A stretch of 64,000 bases of DNA from Notospermus geniculatus (GCA_002633025.1 NMRB01000054.1:394703-458702); one strand, 5' to 3'. Counted from the first letter of the stretch, positions 45,326 through 58,106 are shown. Made by a program: numbers and translations. The notes: a model not told the origin generated them from the sequence alone.

Positions 45326-46652
45326 GAAATGATGTGAGTACACCCTTGGAGTACACCGGTATGGTACAAATCTGACGCCAAGAAGCTTTGCCGCATTCGG
45401 AAACCAAGGCGTCCCGTCCCGTCGCGGACGATCACCTCCCGTCAAAGACGACTCGGTGCGTCTCGGCGTCGATCACCGACATTCGTATTATTATCAGGTC
45501 GTCAGGGGAAGCAATCATGGTATCTGATCCAATCACTCCCCTTACCGACAGAGAACAAATGGTCCACATCCTAGGGATGATTTAAGAGCCATGATGGAGG
45601 GGTTTTCTTCATTCCTAGAGGAGGTTGGACCATCAGGACAGATGATGATTGTGTTTATCAACAGGAATAGCTCGGTTCCTCGGATGCTGTGATTAAATGG
45701 TTGGTGCTATTGCCAGAAGGGAATAGATGTGCATATTTGACCGCTGTCACAGCTCAGCTGAAAGCTATGATCAATGTTTTGTTGGTGTATGAAGCCCGGG
45801 CACATTAAAAGGTTTGAGAGAGTAACCCATATCAATTACCAGCAATGGCCGCTAACTCGCTAATTCGTTCAACTACCGGCAGTACTAATCACATTACGTT
45901 AGTTTATGATCTATCGAAGACGTCATTGGATTATTTTAATAATTCTTTAAAAAGAGAATGACATGGATCGTCTTCGGTCTTTCTCGGTACTTCTCGTGAG
46001 TTCCGAACACGTCCAGGCCGGCAGGTCTGTGACGTCATAGCGAGACCGCCGAACTGGTATCAAGTGAGATGGAAAAGTAGGTAACATTCTGTGTCATGTA
46101 ATATTTTTAAGCATTGAATGTAAATGAAAATCAATAATGAGATAAGATAGGTAATATAACACTCTTGTCTGCTTGTTGAAGCGATCAAGTCACGGGCGCG
46201 TTTTCCAATACAAAACTTGCCATCCGAGGAGTGATCGTGACTTGCCAACATTTCACGCTGTTATTTCAAATTGTTAACGAGACTCAAATCCAGTAAAAAA
46301 AATTCTCAGGATATTGATGACCAGTGGGAGATACCTGATCGATAGATAGTTTGTATAACGCCGCCTTAGGGCGTGGACATCCCTGTTGTTGTCAGAATAT
46401 TTACTGCGGCACATTCCGTGTTTGGTCGTCTGCTCGTGTGGGCGTCGTCGTGAGCGAGGGATTACCACATTCGGTAAGTAATCCCGGTGTTTTTCTTGAT
46501 GTACGTACATTACGTAACCTTCTTTTTTGAGTGTGACGTTTTGGAAAAAGCATGGCGACTCATCCACTAATTTCAATATTTAGGGAGTAAGAAATAAAAG
46601 TGGAAAATAAGGAGTTGGAAATTTTGGAATTTTACGCGAATTTTTCAATTTC
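45326..46652. other. Copy-1 downstream region, no gene recognised
   Basis: A CpG-rich 65-codon frame at 45388-45585 is conserved in copy 2 (50858-51055) with a few substitutions, but has no domain. Otherwise AT-rich non-coding sequence. Confidence 0.45.
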
Positions 46653-47381
46653 TCAAATAGTCACCTTGCGTGCACGTTCTTTCTTGGTGATCTGGCTGAC
46701 TGGCATCACCTCACCGGACAGCTGAGTGGCCATCTTGAGCTCCTCGGCCTGAAAGTAGAACGAATAAGAATGAGAATAGAATCACATTATTCCTTCTTGC
46801 CTGTGTCATGCAACAACTTGATAATCTTCAACTCCCTGTCAGCACCGAAGGGACCAATCCAAGAAGCGTGAATACTCACCGAGGCATCACCCTTCTTCGG
46901 CTTGCTCAACTTCTTGGGGAAGAGGATCAATTTAGACTTGTACTCCTTCAGTCGCTGCACATTCTGCTGGAGTGATTCCACTGAAACATTCCTTCTCCTG
47001 AAGTCAACGGCGATACCAATGGTGCTTGCATACCTCTTGGAGATGCCAGCTGCCTGGAGAAGAGAATGACACATTTTAATCAGCTATTCTGATAAGGGGA
47101 CTACGTGAAAATGGACAACTTTTGTTGATACTTACCTTCAACTCGTCGAGAGAGAACCCTCGTCCAGTGCGGACACGAGTGTTGTACTTGAACGTGGGAC
47201 ACCTGACAATAGGTCTGAGTGGTCCTCCAACTGGTCTTGGCATGATAGCACGAGCCTTTTTCTGCCTGTTAGCATGACGTCTCTTCTTCCTCATGGGCTG
47301 GTTGAACCAGCACCTGACATACTTCTGCCATTCCTTGTGGAAGTGTCCATTGGGCACCATGTTATTTCTTTTGGGGGCCAT
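46653..47381 (-). pseudogene. RPL13: RPL13 second copy, C-terminally truncated
   Basis: Coding blocks 47136-47381, 46880-47053 and 46653-46748 match the 40.3-41.8 kb gene. The last exon is cut after RARKVT and runs into foreign sequence with a stop two codons later, losing the last 37 residues (171 aa remain). The cut coincides with the segment join at 46658-46661, so this is more likely an assembly product (second allele) than a real pseudogene. The first two exons have intact frames. Confidence 0.85.
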
Positions 47382-48329
47382 CGTGGCTGAAAGAGAGATT
47401 ATGGTCAGTGGCGGCGTTTCCAAAATCAAACTCAAATCTTTGAGTGGCAGATGATGCCCTGAAGCAGCCTCCACCACTCGTATCGTGCTCGTGTTGTGGT
47501 TCACCTCACACGAGTAAGAATAAGATTTTAAAAAGACGTTGACAGACAGTTCGAAGTCCTCCACTCCCCACTCGCACTCTCGACTCGGCACTCACAACTC
47601 TATAAGACAACTTCTATGCCAATGTAATGAATGAACCGACTAGTGCAGGACGGACATGACAATTGCCAATAGGGGTCGCCCTAGTACATGCAGCATGCAT
47701 AGGCCTATGCAATGCACACAGTGCAGTGTAGCTGCTGTACTAACTAGGCTTTGATGCATCGTTGTTTTGTACTTGTAGGCCGATGTCAGGACGTGATGGC
47801 CTTCTGATCAAACAACTGTCAGGCCACAAGAAACTGTAGACAGTCTAATAATGACGAACAGGGGCTAAACTATCGTTTGACAGGTCCATACGCATACAAC
47901 GACCCCGAACACTATGCACATACATTTTTTGTACAGAACATGCAGCGTGTGGACAGTGCTGTCTTGCACGGGAAGACCGTTCCTTCGGCTCCATTTTCAC
48001 CGAGTAATGGGGCAAAACCGATCAAACTAGCCACCCATATCGGTTAAATGTATATTTTATTTGCATCTTATGACATTGATGATGCTATTTCTACTCAAAT
48101 TGTGTGATTTCAGAAGGATTTAAAAACATAGTTCATCCTCGTACCTCAACGTTATGGCCGTCGATTGAAAAAGGAAGTGGTCCGGTACAACTGCATTGTG
48201 GGAATTTTCAGCCCCAGGCGTGGTTACTCAAACCGTCGCTAGATGTCACTAGCTACCGGTGTAAACGGAATTGTGACCAGGGAATCTAAGTCCGACTATT
48301 ACAGCGTTATTCGAATGGAAATGGTTCCT

Positions 48330-48790
48330 CAGGCGCGGATCCAAGGGGGGGGGGGCGCACCCGCCGCACGCCCCCCCCCCTTTCGGGCAAAAAATCTTTA
48401 AAATCGACCGTGAAATTCTGAAATTTGGAGCAAATCATTGAAATTGACCGTAGATAATCTAGCACAGTGCGCCCCTTCTTTCCCGAAATCCTTTATCCGT
48501 CCCTGTTTCTTTAGCCATATCCGGATCCATTCACTTTTGTTGAACAAAAATATTGTTCTTAGATTCCAAGGGGACTTGTTCCCGTCAAACCCGGCGGTAA
48601 ACAATGTCAGGGGCGGAGCCAGGATTTTTCGGTAGGAAAGAGGGGCGCACTGTACATTCATGAAATCTGCGGTGAATTTCAATGATTTGCTCCAAATTTC
48701 AGAATTTCACGGTCAATTTTACAGATTTGTTGGCCGAAAGGGGGAGCGTGCGCCGGGTACGGGTGCGCCCCCCATCCGGCCGCGCCTGAA
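48330..48790. repeat. GCGGATCC elements in copy 2
   Basis: CAGGCGCGGATCCAAGGGGG at 48330 and an inverted relative from about 48606 (CAGGGGCGGAGCCAGGAT) to GCCGCGCCTG at 48788 correspond to 42857-43440 in copy 1, without the internal duplication. Confidence 0.65.
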
Positions 48791-49301
48791 TGTGCGCCTA
48801 TCGGATGACTCGTTACATTGTCATTCCAACTCGACAGAAGAAGCGGGGGGAGGGGGATTAGCGCCCATTGCCAAATCGGGAGAAAATAACCGTTGGCTGG
48901 GGGTGGGAAAACCATGCGCCTTATTGCATATGGATGTGGGCGCACGTGTAGGTCTTGTATTCTCCAATAGCGGGATATAAACGCCGCCATTGGAGAATAC
49001 AATTACTCTATCGATCCGTTTTCTATCGCGCACGCGGGTTGAGAATTGAATCGTGAAGGATTCTCATGATATGAAACAGGAACAGACAAGGATGTGACAA
49101 GACAGAGGGATCTGCCGGATTTCCATCATTTATCACAACATTATTTCATTTTGTATCAGCGAGACGGAGGTTCGGCGCCAATGATCAGCCGAGCTGGGGG
49201 AGGAATCGAGATCCGAAGGTCACACGAGAGGAGACGAAGAAGTATCGGCATTTCGTGGTTTCTATGAATTCGACGGATATCAGAGGGACAGTACAACAGA
49301 T

Positions 49302-49705
49302 ATGGAGCCAATTCAAGACGCAGGTATGTCATTGTTGCGTAGTACGAGCATCAGCTGTGATTTCATTTGTTTGGTTTACACTCTTAATCAACAAAAGGTC
49401 AATGGCACAGATCTCGTGGCATTCATGACGACCTGGTCTATTTCAATGTGCGCATGTTCATCTTTTTTTGCGCGGGAAATATAAAAAGCGTCGCCTGTCG
49501 GCAAGGCGCACCCTGGATAGCGTTGAGCGTTTACGGTCCAGGAGTGAGTAGCGATGGTTCATTTTAAGGCCTTTCTCCTACTGTGAGGTTTTAGAAGGCA
49601 ATTCTTCCTCGCTGTCTGATGTATACAAGTCGGTCTTGATCGCTGTATCCGCAGCATCAGTATTTGGTTTCCATGGCAACTTAGGATGTCCTTCATATGT
49701 CACAG
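49302..49705 (+). CDS. Second copy of candidate membrane-protein 5' exons
   Basis: Exons 49302-49323 and 49595-49705 repeat those at 43954 and 44247 with identical coding sequence as far as I can see by eye. No downstream exon was recognised in 49.7-60.5 kb, which weakens the case for a gene. It may be an allele of the first copy. Confidence 0.33.
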
Positions 49706-50162
49706 GTAAGCGGTGGCGGCAAAAGCTGGGTGGTGAATTGTTTTCATGGGGGTTTTAATCGTGGGGGTTCGTGGGGGAACGGGGGGGGGGAACAGAGGTG
49801 CATGTCAAAAATTCATAAAAGCGAGCGACTTTTGATCAGGTCGAATATATATATAGTCGTCGCGTGAAACCTCTCAGTCTGTGGTAGACTCTGGAAAGCC
49901 GTCGTGTCTACGGAAGGCAGCAGACAATTTTATGGGCATTCGCTGGCCGTAGTGTGTCCTCTCTCGACCAGGCGACGTTCCCTTCAGCTTCCGCCATTCA
50001 CCCTCTCTTTACCCTATTTAATGCATTATTTTTTTTTGAAAAACTTAAGGAAAACGCTTTGATTATGGCATTCCTTATGAATTTGTAGAAATCTGGGAAA
50101 AGGTCTCCGTCAAAACCCAAGTTCATTTCTTTACCATTGTAACGGTACATGTATGTGACATA

Positions 50163-50238
50163 TAGACTGCTCGTCTGTCCTCAAACCGCTCCGCTAATCA
50201 TATAATAGTGGAGCGGCTCGAGGACGGGAACCAGTCTA
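50163..50238. mobile_element. AGACTGGTTCC hairpin element
   Basis: TAGACTGCTCGTCTGTCC at the left and GGACGGGAACCAGTCTA at the right, with AAACCGCTCCGC / GTGGAGCGGCT inside. Confidence 0.6.
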
Positions 50239-52049
50239 TCTGTGACAAGTCTAATTACGGGTTGGTATTTAACGCGGTGATCAGCTACTGTACCACCTGT
50301 CAATTATACTTATGATTTATCGCACTGATGATTGGATCAATAATCGACCAATTAGAGATGAGTTTATCGGTTGCTGCGTTACTAAGAGGAAAATTAAGAC
50401 GTGAATAAATCGAACTATTCGTACCTCACCTGGATGAAATAAAAACATGCATGAATACATTTTACAATTTGTTATTGGTGTGATTGAGATTTTCGATCGG
50501 GTGAATTAATTATATCTCTGGGGATGACCCCTTATTTACTCTGAATATCAGGGAAATCTGATCTCGAGATATAATGTAGCCATTAGGCCTAATTAATATT
50601 CATAATGAGACTCCAATTATCAGTGGAATACAGAATTTCACGCTCTGTATTGGACTTTGATTATCATGAAAGCATCGGAGAATGAAGACGCCTGTGGCCG
50701 GTCGATGCGCTCTCCTCCTAATCAGGAGTTTTTAACGCTCGCTCCTTCCGTCACCGCCTGTAGGGCCTACATAGTGCTCTACACTGCTACAGTTGGTTCA
50801 ACTCAGAAATGATGTGAGTGCACACTCTGGTAAAGTGCTAATCTGACGCAAGACGCCTTGCCGCGTTCGGAAACCAAGGCGTCCCGTCCCGTCGCGGACG
50901 ATCACCTCCCGTCGAAGACGACTCGGTGCGTCTCGGCGTCGATCACCGACATTCGTATTGTTATCAGGTCGTCAGGGGAAGCAATCATGTTTTCTGATCC
51001 AATAACTCCCCTTACCCACAGAGGACAAATGGTCCACATCCTAGGGATGATTTAAGAGCCATGATGGAGGGGTTTTCTTCATTCCTAGAGGAGGTTGGAC
51101 CATCAGGACAGATGATGATTGTGTTTATCAACAGGAATAGCTCGGTTTCTCGGATGCTGTGATTAAATGGTTGGTGCTATTGCCAGAAGGGAATAGATGT
51201 GCATATTTGACCGCTGTCACAGCTCAGCTGAAAGCTATGATCAATGTTTTGTCCGCGTATGAAGCCCGGGCACATTAAAAGGTTTGAGAGAGTAACCCAT
51301 ATCAATTACAAGCAATGGCCGCTAACTCGCTAATTCGTTCAACTACCGGCAGTACTAATCACATTACGTTAGTTTATGATCTATCGAAGACGTCATTGGA
51401 TTATTTTAATAATTCTTTAAAAAGAGAATGACATGGATCGTCTTCGGTCTTTCTCGGTACTTCTCGTGAGTTCCGAACACGTCCAGGCCGGCAGGTCTGT
51501 GACGTCATAGCGAGACCGCCGACCTGGTATCAAGTGAGATGGAAAAGTAGGTAACATTCTGTGTCATGTAATATTTTTAAGCATTGAATGTAAATGAAAA
51601 TCAATAATGAGATAAGATAGGTAATATAACACTCTTGTCTGCTTGTTGAAGCGATCAAGTCACGGCCGCGTTTTCCGATACAAAACTTGCCATCCGAGGA
51701 GTGATCGTGACTTGCCAACATTTCACGCTGTTATTTCAAATTGTTAACGAGACTCAAATCCAGTAAAAAAAATTCTCAGGATATTGATGACCAGTGGGAG
51801 ATACCTGATCGATAGATAGTTTGTATAACGCCGCCTTAGGGCGTGGACATCCCCGTTGTTGTCAGAATATTTACTGCGGCACATTCCGTGTTTGGTCGTC
51901 TGCTCGTGTGGGCGTCGTCGTGAGCGAGGGATTACCACATTCGGTAAGTAATCCCGGTGTTTTTCTTGATGTACGTACATTACGTAACCTTCTTTTTCAG
52001 TGTCACTTTTTGGAAAAAGCATGCCGAATCATCCACTAATTTCAATATT
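50239..52049. other. Copy-2 downstream region, no gene recognised
   Basis: AT-rich sequence, then the CpG-rich block also present at 45326-46600. No supported coding feature. Confidence 0.45.
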
Positions 52050-52313
52050 TAAGGGAGTAAGAAATAAAAGTGGAAAATAAGGAGTTGGAAATTTTGGAAT
52101 TTTGCGCGAATTTTTCAATTTCTCAAATTGAGAGAAATGTTTTTCCCGTTTCGAGAAATTTTCTTAAAATGACACGACATTTTGTCTGATTTTTCGGACG
52201 AGATTTCTCAAAATGGGAAAAAAATTTCTCCCAATTGAGAAATTGAAAAATTCGCGCAAAATGCCAAAATTTCCCACTTCTTATTTTCCACTTTCATTTC
52301 TTACTCTCCCTTA
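52050..52313. repeat. 264-bp foldback at the edge of the tandem pair
   Basis: AAGGGAGTAAGAAATAAAAG (continuing TGGAAAATAAGGAG) is inverted as CTTATTTTCCACTTTCATTT then CTTACTCTCCCTTA; arms also share CGCGAATTTTTCAATTTCTC. In copy 1 the left arm is cut at 46658, exactly where the second copy begins. Confidence 0.8.
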
Positions 52314-54461
52314 TTTCTTTTCCCATTGCCTAAAGACGGCATTGCAAGTCCTCGGAGCTGAAGCCCCGCGGCATTTCCCGACTTCTCCAGGCAGATGTTA
52401 ATTGATTTTTCAACATTTTTACTGAAGTTTTGATCACGTCCACAAATTGGGAAAATCGTGATTGTATAATCAGCATAAATATATCAAATTCGTGTGGTCT
52501 GACATGTTTTCGTGATTGATAGTTTGCCGAATGTCCATAAAAATGATGCCATTGCCAATCATCATCCGCTGTAAAACTGATTCAGTGCAATATCTCTGAT
52601 ACGAGTCCGCTGGAAAAACGTTCAGTTGCGACAAAAGAGAGGTTTGTGCGGGTGAACATGAAACTTGAAGCTTGGCGTGGGGCCAGGAGGTGGCTGTATT
52701 CACGGTACATTTACTCCCAACTGAAATGCATGGTTGAACTAACAACAACCGTTACCATCACAACCCGATCGAGGAAAAAAGATGAATCCTGTCGGGTAAT
52801 GATGTAAATTAGATTGCCTGTCGAGGAAAGTGATCATCAGTGAATCTGATACTCGGCCATGTTGTAACGGTATACACAGTTTGTACTTTTAGATTAGACT
52901 AGTACCTGGTCCTACCGATGGTGTCGCTTTTGAATTTTGCTGAATTTCATTACGTAAAAGAGTTAGGTTAGGACGGGCTTCCAGTCTACTTTTAGGTCTG
53001 CATTTCACAGCGTTATCTTCCCCTTTCCCGATAGAACTAGAGGCTCCACTAGCCCTGTCAATTTTGCCGAATGATATGGAACAAATTCTTCCTTATTTTA
53101 AGAGGAGACTGCATGCTCTCCTTTTATTCATGATTCTTCTCCCATAGTACTTGCCTGCGTGGTACAAATCAATGGGCCTACATCCCGACGTTATCCTGAG
53201 GTATAAATCGGGTTCCAATCTTTACTTGTCCACTCTCCTGCGCCGGGCACTACTGTCCGTTGTGGAGGGAGCGCCGCGGGTGTGCAGCGGCAAAGATGAG
53301 AACCAGTGCTTCTTTTCGCGCTCGCTCCCTACGTCACGCGGATGTCCTGATGAGGTGGGCTCTTAGCGCTCGCTCCTGCTGTAATGCATGGAGGACCACT
53401 GACTATCTCAGAAGTTAGCATCGGTAGCAGATCCCATTAAGCCTGTATTTGAGACCCAAAGGGTTCATTTCTACTGGCCAAAGAGCATGCAGGGGCAATT
53501 TGTTCGATGGAAATCTTTTCACCATTCCCTTTGAGCGATGTTGTCTTCGACCGTGGTATACGTCATAAAGAATGTCTGGTATGCGATTAGCATTCGACTG
53601 ATCCAATAATCCCGATCTCCCGGCCAGGAATGTTAGCAGACGGCGGAGAATGCTATCGGAGAAGAGGAGGCAATGAAACGCTGACATTTCTGCCGATAAA
53701 GGTCACAATGATTGTCCTTCCGAAGACTAAAGAAAGCGGAGATTTCTATTATCCGATACATAATGGTCTGCTATTGCTGAGATCGAGGACCGTTTTATGT
53801 ACTTTTTCTGAATTAACTAGCCTACATCTTACAAGACCCGTTGATCGTGGGTATGTCGCAAAAGTAGCATCCTCCCATGGCAGGGGCTGGTCTCGCTCCT
53901 CTTCATAGCCTACGCTCGCACACAAGTGCGTAGAGTGGATGAAGAGGAGCGAAAAATCCATCCTGATGAACTCGCTCCTATAACTAGTTCGAACCAGCTA
54001 GTCGCTGCTCCGTATAGGTGACGAGGGAGCGCCGAGGTCGAGCGCCGAGCGCTATAAGAACCTCGGATATTATTAGGATGTAAAAACCCTTCTGTGGGAC
54101 GTCGCAACGTAGAAATATCTTGATGGGAATCGTAAAGGGGATGAATTAGCATTTCATTGTTTTGCTTGCCCAGCCGTCAAGCCGTAAGTACGTCAAGTAT
54201 AAAAGGATGTCGTCTCTTGTTAATTTTGTAGCGTTTGGGGCGTTGTGTGGATTGTCTGAACCCATTTCATTGAATCGGAAAACGGCAGAACTGTAATCAG
54301 ATGAGCAAGTTCCGCGATTGACTTCAAGTTAATTGTCTCTCTACATTACATCATGTCGTTGAAAAGATCGCAGATGCTTTTACAAGTTTCCTCACGATGT
54401 ATTATCTGTAAGTCAAAAGTGGAGCAAATAACAATTGGTTTTCCTCTTGAGGAGGAAGCAA
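52314..54461. other. Intergenic, no gene recognised
   Basis: Contains a decayed hairpin-family relative at 53228-53312 (GCACTACTGTCCGTTGTGGA ... GAGAACCAGTGC). Open frames are short and without domains. Confidence 0.45.
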
Positions 54462-55140
54462 GCCATTAGCGGCCTAATGAAGTAACGGAGTCAACAGACA
54501 TTATATTGTGGAGTGGGGTTAAGTACTAACTGGCCAGGAGTTGTTCCTTTCATGGAAATGGATGATTTTTCATGTTGAAAAATGTTCCAAAACAGACGCT
54601 AACAACGAATATAGCTGAGTACGTGTTGTAAGTCCGTTTTTCACAGTTGGTCGGCGTATATTTATGTATCACGATATTTACCACTGTTTACCGAGCTGTG
54701 TTGCGTGGAGAACGACTCTCCTAGGAATAACAGACATTCTCCATGTTTTTCTTTCCGACAACTGAGCAGCTGTATTGTTCCATCGGCTTGGTATGTTTCT
54801 CTTTCAGTATCATTGCGTCCCAGGTGGCGTGATGCGGAAAGTCATGCGTGTTGCTGCCATGAAATTGGTTGATTATTTATGGTGTATTAATGCCCATCGG
54901 GTCCCACGGCAATCTCAGTTTAAATTATTAATGTTGTGAGAGATGTGTTGCATCACTCTATATTGCTTTTTGCAAGATATATGATACTTAACTCGTAACT
55001 ACCGGTAACGACTTTACCAAAAATATCTGATTTGCGGTATATTAATTTTCTACCAAGGACTATTCATTCCCTACTCCAGTTTGATATCTGCTTATATTAA
55101 AATACCATCGCCCAGTATTCCCCCGTATTGTTTGGGTACC

Positions 55141-55408
55141 GGGGTACCCAGGGACGGATCCAGGGAGCGTGGGGAGCGCACGCCCCCTATTTTCGGCAGA
55201 GCGATGATTTTTTTAGCAAGAAAAATTCAATCACATAAAAATTCGAGTATTTTGCTCTCAGGCTGCCAGGAAAATGCATCTAAAAGCACTTAAATTGTCA
55301 AATTTTTCTGGGGGAGGGCCCCAGACCCCCACTTGGCCTTCGCGCTTTCATTGTCCGCTGCCTTCGTCAAGTTAGCCCCCCCCTTTTGTCAACCCTGGAT
55401 CCAGCTCT
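55141..55408. mobile_element. 268-bp GGATCC-type insertion with GGTACC duplication
   Basis: GGTACC flanks the insert at 55135-55140 and 55409-55414; the right-hand copy of the locus has one GGTACC followed by GATCGACGC. Ends ACCCAGGGACGGATCCAGGG and AACCCTGGATCCAGCTCT are inverted. Confidence 0.8.
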
Positions 55409-56477
55409 GGTACCGATCGACGCGTCTGTGTGGGCGTCGGCTGGCGGTGGATCGATTCCAAACATTTTCCACTAAAATTTCCCCTATTAGTGGTCTTGGA
55501 AGCTGATTTGTAGGTCAAGTGTCGGTCACTGACTTGTAATGGGTAGGCCTAGATCAATTTATACTTTGTATGTGGTTATATGAGTGATTGCCAATCATTC
55601 TTATACGATGTACAACTTGTTACATCAAGATACATCTGCAGATGGCCCTGGCCCAATCTCGTCTGATATGCCAGGGTTGTTATTTTGTAATATTTATACC
55701 GAACATGGGTTCTGTCTGGTTTTTTCGGTCTGGACCACCTCGTCAATAAAGAAAATGATTGATCCAAACANGCCATTAGCGGCCTAATAAAGTAACGGAG
55801 TCAACAGACATAATATTGTGGAGTGGGATTAAGTAACTGGCCAGGAGTTGTTCCTTTCATGGAAATGGATGATTTTTCATGTTGAAAAATGTTCCAAAAC
55901 AGACGCTAACAACGAATATAGCTGAGTACGTGTTGTAAGTCCGTTTTTCACAGTTGGTCGGCGTATATTTATGTATCACGATATTTACCACTGTTTACCG
56001 AGCTGTGTTGCGTGGAGAACGACTCTCCTAGGAATAACAGACATTCTCCATGTTTTTTCTTTCCGACAACTGAGCAGCTGTATTGTTCCATCGGCTTGGT
56101 ATGTTTCTCTTTCAGTATCATTGCGTCCCAGGTGGCGTGATGCGGAAAGTCATGCGTGTTGCTGCCATGAAATTGGTTGATTATTTATGGTGTATTAATG
56201 CCCATCGGGTCCCACGGCAATCTCAGTTTAAATTATTAATGTTGTGAGAGATGTGTTGCATCACTCTATATTGCTTTTTGCAAGATATATGATACTTAAC
56301 TCGTAACTACCGGTAACGACATTACCAAAAATATCTGTTTTGCCGTATATTAATTTTCTACCAAGGACTATTCATTCCCTACTCCAGTGTGATATCTGCT
56401 TGTATTACCATCGCCCAGTGTTCCCCGTATTGTTTGGGTACCGATCGACGCATCTGTGTACCGCATCTATTTTCAGA

Positions 56478-56737
56478 CTTAAAGGAGCTGGACGTCCAAG
56501 TTGTAAACACACACTCACTGGTTCTCTATCCACGCGACGCCTGCGGTGCTGCCACCTATTGTCGGTGATATGTACTGACGTGAATATCGTGAGTGAGTTG
56601 CATCGGACAAGGAACCAGTCTAACGATCACGGGGCGCTACTGGTGCTGCCACCTGCACGAAGGAATAAAACTAGTTTGCCGACCATGTTTGTAAACAAAC
56701 CAGCTTGTTTACAACTTCGGCGTCTAACTCCTTTAAA
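56478..56737. mobile_element. Foldback inside a copy-specific insertion
   Basis: CTTAAAGGAGCTGGACGTCC then AAGTTGTAAAC is inverted as GTTTACAACTTCGGCGTCTA then ACTCCTTTAAA. The whole insertion (about 56460-56892) is absent from the left copy and also contains hairpin-family sequence. Confidence 0.7.
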
Positions 56738-56739
56738 CT

Positions 56740-56825
56740 GGTTGAAATCTTTGCCGCTCCACTCTCGCGGCGCTACTATCCGTTCCGCGGTGAGCGCCGT
56801 GGGAGTGTAGCGGTAAAGACGGGAA
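56740..56825. repeat. Hairpin, AGACTGGTTCC-family relative
   Basis: TTTGCCGCTCCACTCTCGCG pairs with GGGAGTGTAGCGGTAAAGA; interior GCGCTACTATCCGTTCCGCG matches the inverse of 8021-8091. Confidence 0.55.
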
Positions 56826-57396
56826 ACAGCCTGTTTCAGACAGGGAAACACTGGCAGAGGAGAACGACGACAGACGTTACACGGGTCACTAGTGGGCGTC
56901 GGCTGGTGGTGGATCGATTCTTAACATTTCCCAGTAAAATTTTCCCCTATTAGTGGTCCTGAAAGTCATTTATAGGCCAAGTGTCGGTTAATGACTTATA
57001 ATAGTAAGATCAATTTATACTTTGTATGTGTATAAACAGAATACAAGTAGTTCTTGAGTGATTGCCAATCATTCTTATCCAACCTATATACAACTTGTTA
57101 CATCGAGGTACATCTGCAGATGGCCCTGGCCCAATCTCGTCTGATATGCCAGAGTTGTTATTTTGTGATATTTATACCGAACATGGGTTCTGTCTGGTTT
57201 TTTCGCTCTGGACCACGTCGTCAATAAAGAAAATGATTGATCCAAACAGGTAAAATTGGCCTAATTAGTGACTTCAAAGACCAAAATTATACCAAAATTC
57301 TCCACGCTTGGCATCAGTGGGCCGAATCCATGAAAATTGGTCCCTGAGAGCGTTTTTTGCGCCAGTGTGACGGCATCGTCCAAAAAACACGAGTAA

Positions 57397-57437
57397 GGAC
57401 CAATTAAAATACGGTTTAACCGTATTTTAATTGGTCC
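57397..57437. repeat. Near-perfect 41-nt palindrome
   Basis: GGACCAATTAAAATACGG faces CCGTATTTTAATTGGTCC across three bases, with CGAGTA/TACTCG extending the stem imperfectly. Confidence 0.8.
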
Positions 57438-57765
57438 TAATACTCGTGATGTTGGGCATGACATGTTGATTAGAATAAGGAAATGAGACATTACCAGAGC
57501 AAAGTGATTAACTTTCCGCATTAGCTCATCCTCATTTAAATAAAACCCGCTGAGACGAAGATCCCGCGGAAAGCAAACATTTCAACAGCGTCATTCGCTA
57601 GATCGGAGGACAGAAGGTAGGCAACGAACAGTGTTGGTATNGGCTCGATTGAGAGAGGGGGTGAAGGTTGGGGTCTGTCGGGGGTTCAATTGTTGGGCTG
57701 AACGCTTTTTTGGGGAGTGTCGAAAAATGTTTGGTGTCAAGACTCTTTGTTGAACCTTTGTAGGC

Positions 57766-58106
57766 AATAGTGAGGTTTCGCAAATCTGACGAAAATCGAA
57801 GTACGAAATACGACGGTGTATATTAAACATTGAAAATTATCTTTCGTTTCCACTTCGTAGCTACATGTACATGTACGAAGTGGAAATTTAAAAATTCTAG
57901 GCGCACCAAAACTCTCTCGGTCTTACATGATATGTTGAAAGACGCTCTGGCATCAGGGATATTTTATGGTACCAACCATCTCCTGAAATACATTAGATCA
58001 TGGGAATGAAGTCATATTTCGTACTTCGTATTTCGTCAGGTTTGCGAAAAGGAAATGAAGGTGAACCGTATTTCGTGTTTCGTCAGATTTGCGAAACCTC
58101 CCTAAT
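57766..58106. mobile_element. Foldback element with AGGTTTCGCAAATCTGACG ends
   Basis: AATAGTGAGGTTTCGCAAAT at the left and ATTTGCGAAACCTCCCTAAT at the right. Internal inverted CACTTCGTA...TACGAAGTG and repeated TTTCGTCAG. Confidence 0.65.

Larger units (their letters stand above)
40443..52124. repeat. Tandem near-identical 5.5-6.2 kb pair
   Basis: 40443-46658 and 46661-52124 share order and near-identity throughout: RPL13 exons, GGATCC elements, candidate exons at 43954/49302, and the CpG-rich downstream sequence. Differences are SNPs, small indels and whole-element insertions. The join at 46658-46661 falls inside RPL13 exon 3 on one side and inside a foldback arm on the other. The 655-N gap in copy 1 corresponds to 50019-50805 in copy 2. 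Confidence 0.9.
54462..57249. repeat. Tandem near-identical 1.3-1.5 kb pair across N 55771
   Basis: 54462-55770 and 55772-57249 begin GCCATTAGCGGCCTAAT and end AATGATTGATCCAAACA. The left copy carries a private insertion at 55141-55408, the right copy another at about 56460-56892. Confidence 0.85.

Noticed and set aside
44556-45445. Long open frames across 44.6-45.4 kb
   Set aside because: They consist of N translated as X over the assembly gap.
50858-51055. 65-codon frame conserved between the two 6-kb copies as a gene
   Set aside because: The copies are near-identical throughout, so frame preservation is not evidence of selection; changes are mostly non-synonymous and no domain is visible.
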